Source: Verrucomicrobiaceae bacterium (lineage in GTDB: Bacteria; Verrucomicrobiota; Verrucomicrobiia; Verrucomicrobiales; Verrucomicrobiaceae). From it: DNA of 64,000 nt. The position numbers and the translations under genes were made by a program. The notes below the pieces were generated by a model, which ran no database searches, was not told where the DNA came from, and worked only from the letters and a program-made list of their open reading frames with translations. The DNA lies in assembly GCA_027486585.1 (NCBI GenBank), contig JAIXOU010000141.1:1-64000 (forward strand), written 5' to 3'. Numbering within the stretch: the first letter of the stretch is position 1; every line of letters begins with the position of its first letter. Of the stretch, positions 31,680 to 43,000 are shown piece by piece.

Positions 31680-34490
31680 ATGCCCACCCATTCATGGCTC
31701 ATTCTCTTTCTCCTGCCGCTTCTCACCCTTAGCGCCGCAGGGCAAAACGTCCCCACTTTGCTGGAGGGTGAAAAGCTCGCGGTGCGCAAGGTCAGCGGTC
31801 AGGCAAAGCCCCAGGATTTGCGCCGTTACAAGCAGGGTTCATGGAGTGGCTCAGCGCATCTCTGGTGGACTGGAGCCAAGCCTGAAGATGCGCTGGAACT
31901 GACTCTCCCCATTACCCAGGCGGGAGTTTACCACCTCGGCGCGGGGTTCACTCAAGCGCTCGATTACGGCATCTTCGACGTTTGGCTGAATGATCAGCTC
32001 TTGCTCGAAAAGCTCGATCTCTACAACCCTGCGGTGGTCCACACTGGCACCTTGCCGCTGGGGCCTCGCCTGGACCTGAAATCAGGCGATCAGGTGCTGC
32101 GCTTGGTGGTGCGTGGTGCCAATCCAGCGGCGCGCAAGAGCTACATGCTCGGCCTTGATTATGTGGTGCTTGTCCCCGGTGAACAAGCAGATGTGGTGGT
32201 GGTGGCAAAATCCTTGATTCAAGCGCCACCCAAGAGCCCGGAGGCACCCGCACGAGCCATGGGCTACAACAACGAATCCGTGCAGGCGCTCAGCGCGACG
32301 GAGCAGCAAAAGCGTTTCACGCTGCCGGAAGGCTTCAGCGTCGAACTCGTCGCCAGTGAGGAAACAGGACTGCCGAAGCCGACGATGGTCGCCTTTGACG
32401 ACGCCGGCCGCATGTGGTCGGCCACAGCGACGATGTATCCCTGCGACAATGATCCCGAGATTTGGAAGCAACCTGGTAAAGACCGCATCGTGGTGTTTGA
32501 TACGCCCACGGCAGGCTCGCCGCAGACGCCGCGTGTGTTTGCAGAGGGAATGGTGATGCCGCTTTCATTGCTGCCGCGCGGTCGCGGAGTGTATGTCGCG
32601 CAGGGGCCGGAGATCTTCTTTCTCGATGACAAGGATGGCGACAGTCGCGGAGATGAGCGACGCCTGTTAATGCAGGGTTTTGGCACGCAGGACACGCACA
32701 CACTACCGCATCAGCTCACGTGGGTGCCGGGCGGGCGAGTGTTGTTTTCGCAAGGGCTGCTGAATCGCGGCACGATGACCGATGCCTCTGGCACATCCTT
32801 GGTTTTCAATCGTACGCTCGTCGCTTCGACGGCCCCCGACGGCACGGATACCCGCATCCTCAGCGCGGGGCTAAACAATATCTGGGCCTGGGGTCTTGGT
32901 CGCACTGGGCGCGTGTTCATCCACGAGGCCAATGATCTTGGCTACAGCGTGGTGCCGTTCGAGGAGGATTCCAGTTATCCGGCCTACATTTCCATGCGGC
33001 TGCATCCGAATGCGCCGATGCATCCACCCACGGCCTGGGAGTTGAACCTTGGCGGCACGGGCTTCTCCGGCCTGGCGATTTACGATGACCTCAGCGGCAG
33101 TTTTCCAGCGCCGTGGCAAGGGCTGCTCTACATCGCGAATCCCATTCTCGGCAAAATCCACGCCGTTTCCGCAAAGCTCGATGAGCGCGGCGTGTGGAGC
33201 TTTGAGAAACGCGGCGACTTGGTTTCATGCAGTGACACGATGTTCCGACCGGTGGCGATCACCTTCGGTCCTGATGGATGCCTTTACATCACCGACTGGT
33301 ATAACCGCATCATCTCGCACAACGAAATCCCACGTGACCATCCTGCCCGCGACAAAGATCACGGTCGTGTTTGGCGCGTGCGCCACAGCTCACAAGAGCA
33401 GCGCCCAACGCCTGACCTGACCAAGGTGCCCAGCGCCGAGCTGCCCGCGCATCTGCAAGCCGCAAGCACTTGGGAGATGCGCGCCGCGTGGCATCAGATC
33501 GGCGAGCGGAACGCGAAGGAACTCATCCCCGCGCTCTCGAAACTCGCCGCTGACAGGCAACTCGCCGACGATACCCGCATCCACGCCCTGTGGTCGCTAG
33601 AAGAACTCGGCCACTTTGACGCCGCCCTGTGGAAGACGCTGCTCAGTGCCCCTTCCACTGATCTCCGCCGCGAGGCCGTGCGCGCTCTCAGCACCTTGAA
33701 GGTGGCGGAGGATAAGGCCTTCGAGCTGCTCCAGTCGCTCGCCTCCGAGAGGCAGTGGACCGTCCGCTACGAGGTGCTGCGCTACTTCCGACGCGCCGCC
33801 GGGCCGGTGAATGCCAACCACATCGCCTGGTTGAAACAGTGGAGTGCCACGCCAGCGCCGAAGGTTGAGATCAAAGGCTGGAACGGCAACTACCTCGCCC
33901 TTGGCGGCAGTTATGAGCGGGCCTTCCAAGATTTTTTGCTCTCGCTGGCGGAAACCAAATCGCCTGCCGCGCAGCTCTTGGAATCAAAGTGGGACAAAGT
34001 CATCGGCACGGCCCCAGCACCCACTGCCGACGAACAAACCAAGCTGCAAGCCCGCATCGCCGCGGTGACCGCGCTGCTGCCAAAGGCCAACGCTGCTGCA
34101 GGACGTGCCTTGTTTGAAGGCACCTGCATGTCCTGCCACGTCATTGGCGGCAAGGGCGTTTCGCTTGGCCCGCCACTCGACGGTTCGTCGAAGCGCGACA
34201 TGGAGGGCTTGCTCACCTCCATCCTCGCCCCTGATGCCGCCGTTGAGCAAGTCTTCCGCCTCTTCCGAATCGAAACAAAGACCGGCCAGCGCATCGAAGG
34301 CTTCAAGAAGTCCGAGTCTGCCAAAGACATCAGCGTCCTCCTCATGGGCGGCGTGCTGCAGGTGATCCCTGTGACGGACATCAAGAGTGCCGGCTACATC
34401 GCCGGAAAATCCGTCATGCTACCGCTCGCCGGTGGCTTCTCTGACCAGCAACTCGCTGACTTGGCGGCGTATTTGCGGACCCTTCCATGA
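31680..34490 (+). CDS. PVC-type haem-binding dehydrogenase-like protein (TIGR02604/TIGR02603)
   Basis: A 936-aa protein with a signal peptide (MPTHSWLILFLLPLLTLSAAG). Residues ~25-170 form a beta-sandwich that resembles carbohydrate-binding modules (YHLGAGFTQALDYGIFDVWL). Residues ~210-580 are the TIGR02604 beta-propeller, a membrane-bound dehydrogenase-like domain (FTLPEGFSVELVASEE, DGCLYITDWYNRIISHNE). A HEAT-like helical part lies at ~590-740. The C-terminal haem domain TIGR02603 has CMSCH at ~816-820. Family roles are inferred as periplasmic sugar oxidation coupled to electron transfer; no cofactor site was assigned. Confidence 0.88.
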   Translation: MPTHSWLILFLLPLLTLSAAGQNVPTLLEGEKLAVRKVSGQAKPQDLRRYKQGSWSGSAHLWWTGAKPEDALELTLPITQAGVYHLGAGFTQALDYGIFDVWLNDQLLLEKLDLYNPAVVHTGTLPLGPRLDLKSGDQVLRLVVRGANPAARKSYMLGLDYVVLVPGEQADVVVVAKSLIQAPPKSPEAPARAMGYNNESVQALSATEQQKRFTLPEGFSVELVASEETGLPKPTMVAFDDAGRMWSATATMYPCDNDPEIWKQPGKDRIVVFDTPTAGSPQTPRVFAEGMVMPLSLLPRGRGVYVAQGPEIFFLDDKDGDSRGDERRLLMQGFGTQDTHTLPHQLTWVPGGRVLFSQGLLNRGTMTDASGTSLVFNRTLVASTAPDGTDTRILSAGLNNIWAWGLGRTGRVFIHEANDLGYSVVPFEEDSSYPAYISMRLHPNAPMHPPTAWELNLGGTGFSGLAIYDDLSGSFPAPWQGLLYIANPILGKIHAVSAKLDERGVWSFEKRGDLVSCSDTMFRPVAITFGPDGCLYITDWYNRIISHNEIPRDHPARDKDHGRVWRVRHSSQEQRPTPDLTKVPSAELPAHLQAASTWEMRAAWHQIGERNAKELIPALSKLAADRQLADDTRIHALWSLEELGHFDAALWKTLLSAPSTDLRREAVRALSTLKVAEDKAFELLQSLASERQWTVRYEVLRYFRRAAGPVNANHIAWLKQWSATPAPKVEIKGWNGNYLALGGSYERAFQDFLLSLAETKSPAAQLLESKWDKVIGTAPAPTADEQTKLQARIAAVTALLPKANAAAGRALFEGTCMSCHVIGGKGVSLGPPLDGSSKRDMEGLLTSILAPDAAVEQVFRLFRIETKTGQRIEGFKKSESAKDISVLLMGGVLQVIPVTDIKSAGYIAGKSVMLPLAGGFSDQQLADLAAYLRTLP

Positions 34491-34659
34491 CAGAAGAGGC
34501 CTGACAGCTGCCTTCGAATGGCGATCACAGATGCCACGATTACATCAAGCGCATGATGAAGTTGTTGCCCAGAGGATTGCTAGAACTGCGTGAACGCTGT
34601 GCAGCCAATCCCATGCTCATTGCCATAGCTCAATCTAGTCATTGCTAGGCCTGATCTTC

Positions 34660-34676
34660 ATGCTCGCTTCGAGCAT
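34660..34676. terminator. Weak hairpin between convergent genes
   Basis: ATGCTCG-CTT-CGAGCAT is a perfect 7-bp stem in the gap between the convergent haem-dehydrogenase-like gene and the SDR gene. There is no T-run on either side, so intrinsic termination is only suggested by the location. Confidence 0.3.
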
Positions 34677-34682
34677 CCGGCA

Positions 34683-35444
34683 TCACGCCAGAGTCCAACC
34701 ACCATCGACCATCAGCACCTCGCCGGTGATGAGGCTGGAGTCGGGGTGGCAGAGGAAGCGGACGGCGTGGGCAATGTCGTGGATGCTGCCGACGCGGCCG
34801 ACGGGGATGCGGGCGAGCACGGATTGACGGAACTCGGATTGCTCCAGGAAGGGACGGGTGCCGGGGGTCATGAGATAGGTCGGGGCCACGGCATTGACGG
34901 TGATGCCCAGCGGTGCCCATTCGAGAGCCATGCTTTTCGTGAGCATGTTCAGCGCGGCCTTCGATGAGGAATAGGCCACGTGGTTCATGATCGCGACGCT
35001 GGCGGCCTGCGAACTGATGTTCACGATGCGGCCATGCTTGCGCGGCAGCATAAGGCGCGCGGCGGCTTGAGAGCAGAGGAACGGACCGCGTGCATTCGCG
35101 GTCATGATGCGGTCCCACTGCTCGGCGGTCTCATCGAGTGCGGAGCAGTTCGCGCCGTCGCCTGCGTTGTTGACGAGGATGTCGAGGCGACAGGCCTCGG
35201 ACTCGATCTGCTGGAAGGCGCGAGTGATGCTTGTTGGATCAGACACATTGAGCTGCACCGCGCGGGCTGAAGCACCAAACGATGCCAGCGGCTCCGCGAG
35301 CTCCTCGACCTGGGCATCGAGGCGGCAGCCGAAATAGACGGTCGCGCCCTCTTCGATGAGTTCACGTGCAATGCCGAAGCCGAGGCCCTTCGGGTCATTG
35401 GCTCCAGTCACGAGGGCGATATGGTTTTGAACAGGGGATGTCAT
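34683..35444 (-). CDS. Short-chain dehydrogenase/reductase (enoyl-ACP reductase-like)
   Basis: A 253-aa SDR. The cofactor motif VTGANDPKGLGFGIA is of the divergent type seen in FabI-like enzymes. NNAGDG follows, and the catalytic part is NISSQAASVAIMNHVAYSSSK with Ser, Tyr and Lys. The C-terminus SSLITGEVLMVDGGWTLA is typical. The substrate is unknown. It is the last gene of the minus-strand operon starting at 41241, 28 bp after the glycosidase-like gene, so a sugar substrate is more likely than a fatty-acid one (inference). A decayed copy of its 3' end occurs at 46197-46250. Confidence 0.88.
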   Translation of the reverse strand: MTSPVQNHIALVTGANDPKGLGFGIARELIEEGATVYFGCRLDAQVEELAEPLASFGASARAVQLNVSDPTSITRAFQQIESEACRLDILVNNAGDGANCSALDETAEQWDRIMTANARGPFLCSQAAARLMLPRKHGRIVNISSQAASVAIMNHVAYSSSKAALNMLTKSMALEWAPLGITVNAVAPTYLMTPGTRPFLEQSEFRQSVLARIPVGRVGSIHDIAHAVRFLCHPDSSLITGEVLMVDGGWTLA

Positions 35445-35472
35445 GGGGTGGCTATTGGCTTGGTGAATGGCT

Positions 35473-36905
35473 TCACTTCGTTTGTCCTTGTTCAATTTTA
35501 TGGTCGAGTGCGGCGGAACGTGTGCGTAGTTCAGCAGGAGGTGGCGCTGGCAGCTGGTCGGCGCGCAGTTCCCCGCGGCTCAGCACGCCTAAAGGCAGGG
35601 CAATCGATGTTCCGAAGGACGGGTTCTTGTTGGCCTGCCCGTCCCAGCCGATGCACTCCCAAACCTTGCCCTGCTGGGCACGCAGGTGGCCCAGCCAATG
35701 CCGCTTAATGGTCTGCGCCAACTCCGGATGCTCCGGCTGCAGGATGGTCAGCAGCCAGCCGACCGGGACGTGCCAGTAGGCGCCGTTCATATACCTGTTT
35801 TTTTTGGGCCTGGCTTTCTCCCACATGGTAGTCGGCGAGAAGTCGCCGCTCAGCGGGACGTGGCGCAGTGCCCCCTCGAACTCGATCTCTCCTGGCTTGG
35901 CCAACGCCGCCGTAATCGTCCTGAGCAAAGCCGCGCGGGCTTCACCCTCAACCGCGCCGATATAGATCGCGTAGATGCTGCCCCACACATCCGACTGCCC
36001 GGAGATGCCGTTAGAGGCTTTGAGCCAGCCGCCGTGGGTGCCGTCGGTGTCGGCAAAGACCGGCAGGATATGCGAGCGGATCTGTTGGGCGACGCCGGCA
36101 TAGTGTTTGGCGTCTTCGGGTTGGTCCATCTTGGTGGCGAGCCAGGCGAGGTTTAGGGCCGTGCGGTAGCGGATCAGCGAAGCCATCAGGAGGTCTCCCG
36201 TCATCTCGATGGCATCATAGAAAATGAATCCGACCGACCGCCGCGCCGCCGTGGTGCGCACCAATTGTGTGGCCGGATTGATCTCCGGCACGGTAAAAGC
36301 CAGCTTCAGTCGCTCATACACGGTGCGTCCGCCCACCTCGCGGCTCAGCAGCGCTTTGGCATCACCACTGCGAGCGAGCATGTGGGCGAGCGAGATGACT
36401 TCAAACTGGTTGTTGCTGGGCGGGCGGAACCCCCAGTCACCATTCATGTTGGCCAACGGATCGTAGGTGCCGGGAAAGAACACCGGTGCGCCGTCCACGT
36501 TGATATGATCGGGGATGGCATGGGCGGGTATGACCACCTGCTGGCCCAGAGCCCTTGGCTCCGGACCGTTTTGCTTTTCCAGAATCAGTTGGAAGTGCTG
36601 GAGTCCGTCCTCGCGCGCAATCAAACCGCTGGAAAAGTTCATGGTGAGGTCCTGGATCCAGATCGCCGGATAACCACCCGGCGTGATGGCCCGGAACCCC
36701 AAGGTATTGGTTTTGCCGTGGGCGATGGCACCCGGAGCCACCCCGCAGGTTTCGAGCGTGGCCGTCGCCAACTCGCGGACCAACGTCAGTTCGTCCGGCG
36801 CCAGAATCTCCGGCTGGGCCATGCCATTGGCAACGGCATCGGCCGCAGGTAGAACACCGGCCAGCGGCGCGAACAGCAGGGCGGTAAGGAGATTGAGAGT
36901 GCGTT

Positions 36906-36909
<4 letters not shown>
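35473..36909 (-). CDS. Secreted (alpha/alpha)6 glycosidase-like protein
   Basis: A 478-aa protein with a signal peptide (MKRTLNLLTALLFAPLAGVLPA). The body is helical with YPAIWIQDLTMNFSSGLI (W-x-Q-D resembles the substrate-site start of six-hairpin glycosidases), HGGWLKASNGISGQSDVWGS, GAYWHVPVGWLL and a late GKVWECIGWDGQ. This suggests an (alpha/alpha)6 glycoside hydrolase of the GH63/amylo-glucosidase type; the exact family is not assigned. Its start overlaps the DUF1501 stop by an ATGA (36906-36909). The longer frame upstream only runs over the DUF1501 gene. Confidence 0.75.
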
Positions 36910-38328
<1,419 letters not shown>

Positions 38329-38339
<11 letters not shown>

Positions 38340-41241
38340 AAGCAAACTCGTTGGAATTGAGAAGCGCGAGACAGATATCGGCGAGAGCGCGGGTGTGCGC
38401 GGGGACATCGGCGGGCTGCAAGTCGGGCATGAACTCGGCATAGGCGTGCAGCTTCTCGTTGAAGGAAAACTTCTCGCCGGTGTTCTCTTCCACGGCATCG
38501 CGGCGGACTTCGAGCGGTGGCTTTTGAGTCGTCGGCTTTTCGCTACCAAGCAGGGCTTCGATGTCGCGCCAATGAGCGAGGCAGCTTTGCGTTTCTTTGG
38601 CATTCGGCGGGCGGGAGAACGTGAGCACGAAGATCCGTGCAATGGCTTCTTTATCAGTGCGCGTTTCCTTCACAGCGCGATGGGCGAGGGCGAGTGCGCG
38701 GGATTGCGTGCTCTGACCATTGAACAAGCTAAAGACCTGCGGCGTGACGGTGCTGGCCTCGCGGCGCTCGCAGGAGAAGTCCGGCGCGGGCGCATTGAAG
38801 ACCTCCAGCATCGGGTCGGTGAGGCCGCGCAGTTTCAGGGCGTAGAGTGAGCGTCGGTGGCGCTGCTTAGGCCTGGGATTCGGCACCCAGGCGGAGGCAA
38901 AGGTGCCCATGACCTGGCGTGGTTGCAGGGCGGCTTCTAGGTTGATTTCAGGCCGGTTCGGGATGCCGCCTAGGGTGCGGTTCAGTTCGCCTGTGGCCGC
39001 GAGCATGGCATCGCGCAGCTCTTCCGCGCTGAGGCGGCGCGGCTGAAAGACGGCGTAGCTGGTGCCGAGGGCGTCTTTCTCCCGCAGGGCCTTCAAATCA
39101 GGATGCGTGGCGCTGCGGCGATAGGCCTCCGAGGTCATGATGAGGCGGTGCAGTGCTTTGAAGCTCCAGCCGCTCTCCACAAACTTCGTCGCGAGCCAGT
39201 CCAGCAGTTCGGGGTGGGTCGGCTTTTTGCCGGTGCTGCCGAAGTTGTTCGGATTCCCCGCGAGCGGTTGGCCGAAGTGCCACATCCACACGCGATTCAC
39301 GATGGCCCTTGAGGTCAGGGGATTGTCCGAGCTGGCGACCCACTCGGCGAAGGCTTTGCGACGGCCTTCGATGGCGTCGGGGATGGGCGTCTTTTGCACG
39401 GAGCCGAGCACACTGAGGACACCGGGCTTGACCTTGGTGCCGGAGGCAAAGGGATCGCCACCTGTGAGGATGCAGGTCTCTTCCAGCTCGCCCGCGCTCA
39501 TCCGGTCAGGGGGCATCCGCAGCGGAGCGAAGACGGTTTTGTATTGCCGAGTGCGACCGCCATAGACCGCGAGAGCATAGGGTTCGTAGCGATCAAGCTC
39601 CCATCGGAGTCGCTCCAAGCCTTTTCGTGCCACTCGTTCCATGCCGAACTGTTCTGGCGTGAAGCCGACCAGTTTCGGAGGGAAGTCCCCTTCCGGCGCA
39701 CCGGTGTTGGTGAGCGCGGTTCGTGCGGCGGCGAACAGGTCCGAATACTTGCCGAGTCGCTTGGCGGGGCCTTGCTTCGGAGCCGCGGGATTTCGTGCGG
39801 CCTCGACGGCGGCATTCCACTTGGCCGGGTCCTTGCCGTTGTCCTTGAACCAGCGCGCGGCGTTCTCCAGCAAGACGGCGTCGAGCTTCGTGAGGACGGA
39901 CTCATATTCCGCGAGGCTTTTTTCCAGATAGCCGCGCTCTTCGAAGCCCTGCGTGTTCTCTTCTGGAAGAAAAGGCGCGGCCCGTTCCGAGAGCTGGGTC
40001 GTCGCAAATACGGCCTGAATCGAGTAGTAATCATGCGTGGGCACCGGATCGAACTTGTGATCGTGACAGCGGGCGCACTGAAGCGAGTGCGCGAGGAAGG
40101 TTTCGCCCACACTGTTGGTCACATCATCGAGAAAGCGCTGGCGAGCGATCTTCTCGACCTCCATACCGGTCAGCTCCCACGGCCCCGTGCGCAGGAAACC
40201 CGTGGCGATGATCTTCTCAGGGTCGTTAGCGTCGATCTCATCCCCGGCGATCTGCTCCTTGATGAATTGATCATAGGGCTTGTCGCGGTTGAAGGCGCGC
40301 ACCACGTAATCGCGATAGCGCCAGGCATTCCCACGCTCGTAGTCATTCGAGAAGCCCGAAGAATCGGCGTAGCGGGTCACATCCAGCCAGTGCTGAGCCA
40401 TGCGCTCGCCGTAATGCGGAGAGTCCAGCAGGCGATTGATGAGCGTCGTCACCGCCGCATTCGCGTCCTTCGAGTAACTGCTCTCAAAGGCTGTGACTTC
40501 CTCCGGCGTCGGCGGCAGACCGGTGAGGTCAAACGAGGCGCGGCGGATGAACGTGCGGGCGTCAGCCGCAGGCGCGGGCTTCAACCCGGCAGGCATCTTC
40601 GCCGTGATGAGCGTGTCGATAGGATTCCTATCCTTGTCCCCCTGTCCCCGTGTCTCCAAGTCTGGCCTCCGAACTGGCTGATAAGCCCACAGTCCCTCCG
40701 GCTTGTATTTCCGATTCGCCCACTCAGGCGACAAGGCTCCCGTCGTCTTTACCGTGGTGCCATCCTCCGCGGACCACTTCGCCTCGTTCATCTTGGCGAT
40801 TTGCTTTTGCCGCGCCTCATCCGGCCACGGCGCACCACCTGCGATCCAGTCTTTCAGCCAGACGATCTGCTCCGCATAAAGCTTGTCCGCCTCCTTCGGC
40901 GGCATCGGCTCCCAGTCATCGTGTGTGCGCAGAGAGGCGAGATAGAGCGGGCTTTCCTCAGGCTTCCCAGCGATGAACCCCGGCTTCCCACTGTCGCCAC
41001 CTTTCCGCGTGGAAGCGAGCGTCCGCATATCGAGCCCGCCTTTGATCTTCGCCTCATCATTGCCATGACAGGCGAGGCACTTCTCATGGAAGAGCGGCGC
41101 GATGCGGCGCACGAAGAGCTGCTCTGCTTTCTCATCCGCCAAGGCCGAAGGCCCAACGACCGCAAGCACGGAAATCAAAAACCAAACCCCGCCGAGACAG
41201 GCGCGGTTCCACAAGGGCGGGCAGGGTTGAGTGAGTTGCAT
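38329..41241 (-). CDS. DUF1549/DUF1553 cytochrome c-type secreted protein
   Basis: A 970-aa protein. The leader is WFLISVLAVVGPSALA. PSCyt1 with CLACH lies at ~54-58. DUF1549 follows (FIRRASFDLTGLPPTPEEVT), including the second CxxCH (CARCHDHKFDP), and DUF1553 forms the C-terminal third (WVASSDNPLTSRAIVNRVW; end LLNSNEFAYVY). It is the first gene of the operon DUF1553-DUF1501-glycosidase-SDR. The segment RRPDLETRGQGDKDRN before the DUF1549 part is encoded by a repeat related to the inserts in the DUF1592 gene. A start further upstream (41343) is possible but would leave the leader too long. Confidence 0.9.
40634..40664. repeat. Insert-type repeat within the DUF1553 gene
   Basis: TTGTCCCCCTGTC at 40634-40646 is the reverse complement of 1607-1619 in DUF1592 insert 1. 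GTCTCCAAGTCTG at 40652-40664 resembles the right arm gtctccccgtctg of insert 2 (11 of 13). The segment encodes LETRGQGDKD in the linker between the haem domain and DUF1549. Confidence 0.5.
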
Positions 41242-41364
41242 CACTCTCTTTCCCGTCACCGGAACCGAGAGTGCCAAAAAAATATCGCCGGGAGCATCCA
41301 TTGGCATGGTGCATAAACTCCGGAAAGCGATGGGTTTGTGCAAAGTCTGCCTGGTATGGTGAGC

Positions 41365-41393
41365 GTGGCATCAGCCGAGAATCCATTGGCAGG
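41365..41393 (+). repeat. Dispersed 29-nt repeat, copy A
   Basis: The 29 bases are identical to the reverse complement of 51725-51753. Weaker similarity runs on to about 41435 (both copies have a GGGTGAACC core in it). The copy lies in the gap 41242-41438 between the divergently read DUF1553 start and the end of the PAS-AraC gene. Nothing else is recognised in the gap. Confidence 0.7.
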
Positions 41394-41438
41394 GTCAAAG
41401 GCGGCTTCATCTGCCCAACCATGGGTGAACCACGGGGC

Positions 41439-42245
41439 CTATCCTGCCTGCTTCGCTCGATATTCGGTGGGTGTCATCCCGGTGCGGTGTTTGAATTGTT
41501 CGGCGAAGCTGCTGGCATCGACAAAGCCGCTTTTGCTGGCGATTTCGGCGGCGGTGAGGCTGGTTTCGTTGAGGAGGCGCGTGGCGGCGAGGACTCGGGT
41601 CTTGATGAGGAACTCTTGGGGGCTGATGCCGAAGGCGGTTTGAAAGCGGCGTTGCAGGTTGCGAAGCGTAAGACCGCACGATTCCGCCACGGCTTTCAGG
41701 GAGACGGCTTTGGCATAGTCGTTGCGGATGGCATCCACGGCTCGGGACACGGTTTGTATCAGCGGAAGCTTCGTCTTGTGCTCGGTGGCTTGACGTAAAA
41801 TGCCCACGATGCCAATGGGGCGCTGGCGGGCGTCGAGGAGAGGGAGCTTGGTCACGACGAACCAGTCGGGCAGGCCTTGGCGGTCGAACCACAGTTCCAG
41901 GCGCTCAATGTGCTGGACCTCTCCCATGAGCAGGCGCTGATCGTCGCGAACGTAGTTTTCGGCCATGCTGTCTGGGTTTTTGTCGAAGTCGGTGAGGCCG
42001 AGCATGTCATTTTCGTCCCTCATTCGGTAGCGTTGCAGGATGCCGCTGCTGGCGAACATGGTGCGACCGAGGTGGTCTTTGGCGAAGAAGTTCACGCCGG
42101 GGATGTAGTCAAAGATGCGGTGGAAATGGCCGCAGGCGTCGAGCTTTGCAAGCCAAGCCGCCCGTTCTTTCTTGAGGGCTTTGAGCTGGCTTGCTGTTCG
42201 GGTCTGGCGAATGAGACGGGGCTGGAGAGGGTGCGCATTTGGCAT
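41439..42245 (-). CDS. AraC-family regulator with PAS-type sensor
   Basis: A 268-aa protein. A PAS-like N-terminal domain is seen in IFDYIPGVNFFAKDHLGRTM and 'LPDWFVVTKLPLLDARQRPI'. The C-terminal AraC/XylS double helix-turn-helix follows, VSLKAVAESCGLTLRNLQRR and LTAAEIASKSGFVDASSFAE. It was started at 42245 (MPNAHPLQ). It is divergent from the LamG-like and GH5-like genes with a 44-bp gap, and its 3' end faces the DUF1553 operon. It may control either or both. Confidence 0.88.
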   Translation of the reverse strand: MPNAHPLQPRLIRQTRTASQLKALKKERAAWLAKLDACGHFHRIFDYIPGVNFFAKDHLGRTMFASSGILQRYRMRDENDMLGLTDFDKNPDSMAENYVRDDQRLLMGEVQHIERLELWFDRQGLPDWFVVTKLPLLDARQRPIGIVGILRQATEHKTKLPLIQTVSRAVDAIRNDYAKAVSLKAVAESCGLTLRNLQRRFQTAFGISPQEFLIKTRVLAATRLLNETSLTAAEIASKSGFVDASSFAEQFKHRTGMTPTEYRAKQAG

Positions 42246-42289
42246 AGGCTTTGTCGCCACGTTGCGAGTGAAGGCGGTTAGTATCAATC

Positions 42290-42928
42290 ATGACTTTGCC
42301 CGCTGATTTCAGTTCTCCCTCCCGCCTTGTCTCTACCGTGCTCTCTTTAGTCGTGAGTGCGTCGTTTGCATTCAGCGCCGAGCCCTCGGTTGTGCTCGAA
42401 GAAACATTTGAGCAGCCCCTCTCCGCCGATTGGCATTGGGGGCTCGGCACCTGGACTGCGAAGGGCGGCGTGCTGCGCGCTTTCGAGTCGGGCGAGCGCC
42501 GTCACGGGCCGGTCAAGCAGCGCCGCTTCGCTTTCACAGAAGCCGATGTCCGCTTTGAGTTCCGGCTCGAAGGCAAGGCGTCCTTCGCCAGCTTTCCCAT
42601 CGACGGAACCCGCGAGCGCAGCCACATCCTCAATTTCGTCATGGGCCGCGATGTGTTCCGCATCATCGCCCACCCAAAGAAAGGCGAGAACGTAGACCTC
42701 GTGCGCGAAAAAATCACCCTCGGTGACGACGAGTGGCATCCCGTCCACATCGTGCTGAAGGGCGAGACCATCACCGTCGAGTTCAATGGACGCACGTGGA
42801 CCACGAAGCATCCCGTCGTGGCCGAGCCCAAAGCCAACATCGGCTTCGGAGGCGAATCCGGCGGACCCAAAGGCGAAAAGGCCGGGGCGCTGGAGTTTCG
42901 CCATCTCAAGATCACGGCCACGCCCTGA
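42290..42928 (+). CDS. Secreted LamG/DUF1080-like protein
   Basis: A 212-aa protein with a leader (LVSTVLSLVVSASFAFSAEP). The mature protein is a single concanavalin-like beta-sandwich: VVLEETFEQPLSADWHWGLG, VRFEFRLEGKASFASFPIDG and DDEWHPVHIVLKGETITVEF are the typical strands. Such domains bind or hydrolyse sugars. It is 72 bp upstream of the GH5-like glycosidase, so a joint role in glycan use is plausible. Confidence 0.8.
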   Translation: MTLPADFSSPSRLVSTVLSLVVSASFAFSAEPSVVLEETFEQPLSADWHWGLGTWTAKGGVLRAFESGERRHGPVKQRRFAFTEADVRFEFRLEGKASFASFPIDGTRERSHILNFVMGRDVFRIIAHPKKGENVDLVREKITLGDDEWHPVHIVLKGETITVEFNGRTWTTKHPVVAEPKANIGFGGESGGPKGEKAGALEFRHLKITATP

Positions 42929-43000
42929 CACCCGAAGCACCGCAACTCGCCCATGAACATTCCCCCTGACGAACAGATGAAGACGAAAGTGAACACACTG

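Noticed and set aside
39394-41316. A 640-aa open frame antisense to the DUF1549/DUF1553 gene
   Set aside because: Domain content on the minus strand is unambiguous; the other frame is a shadow.
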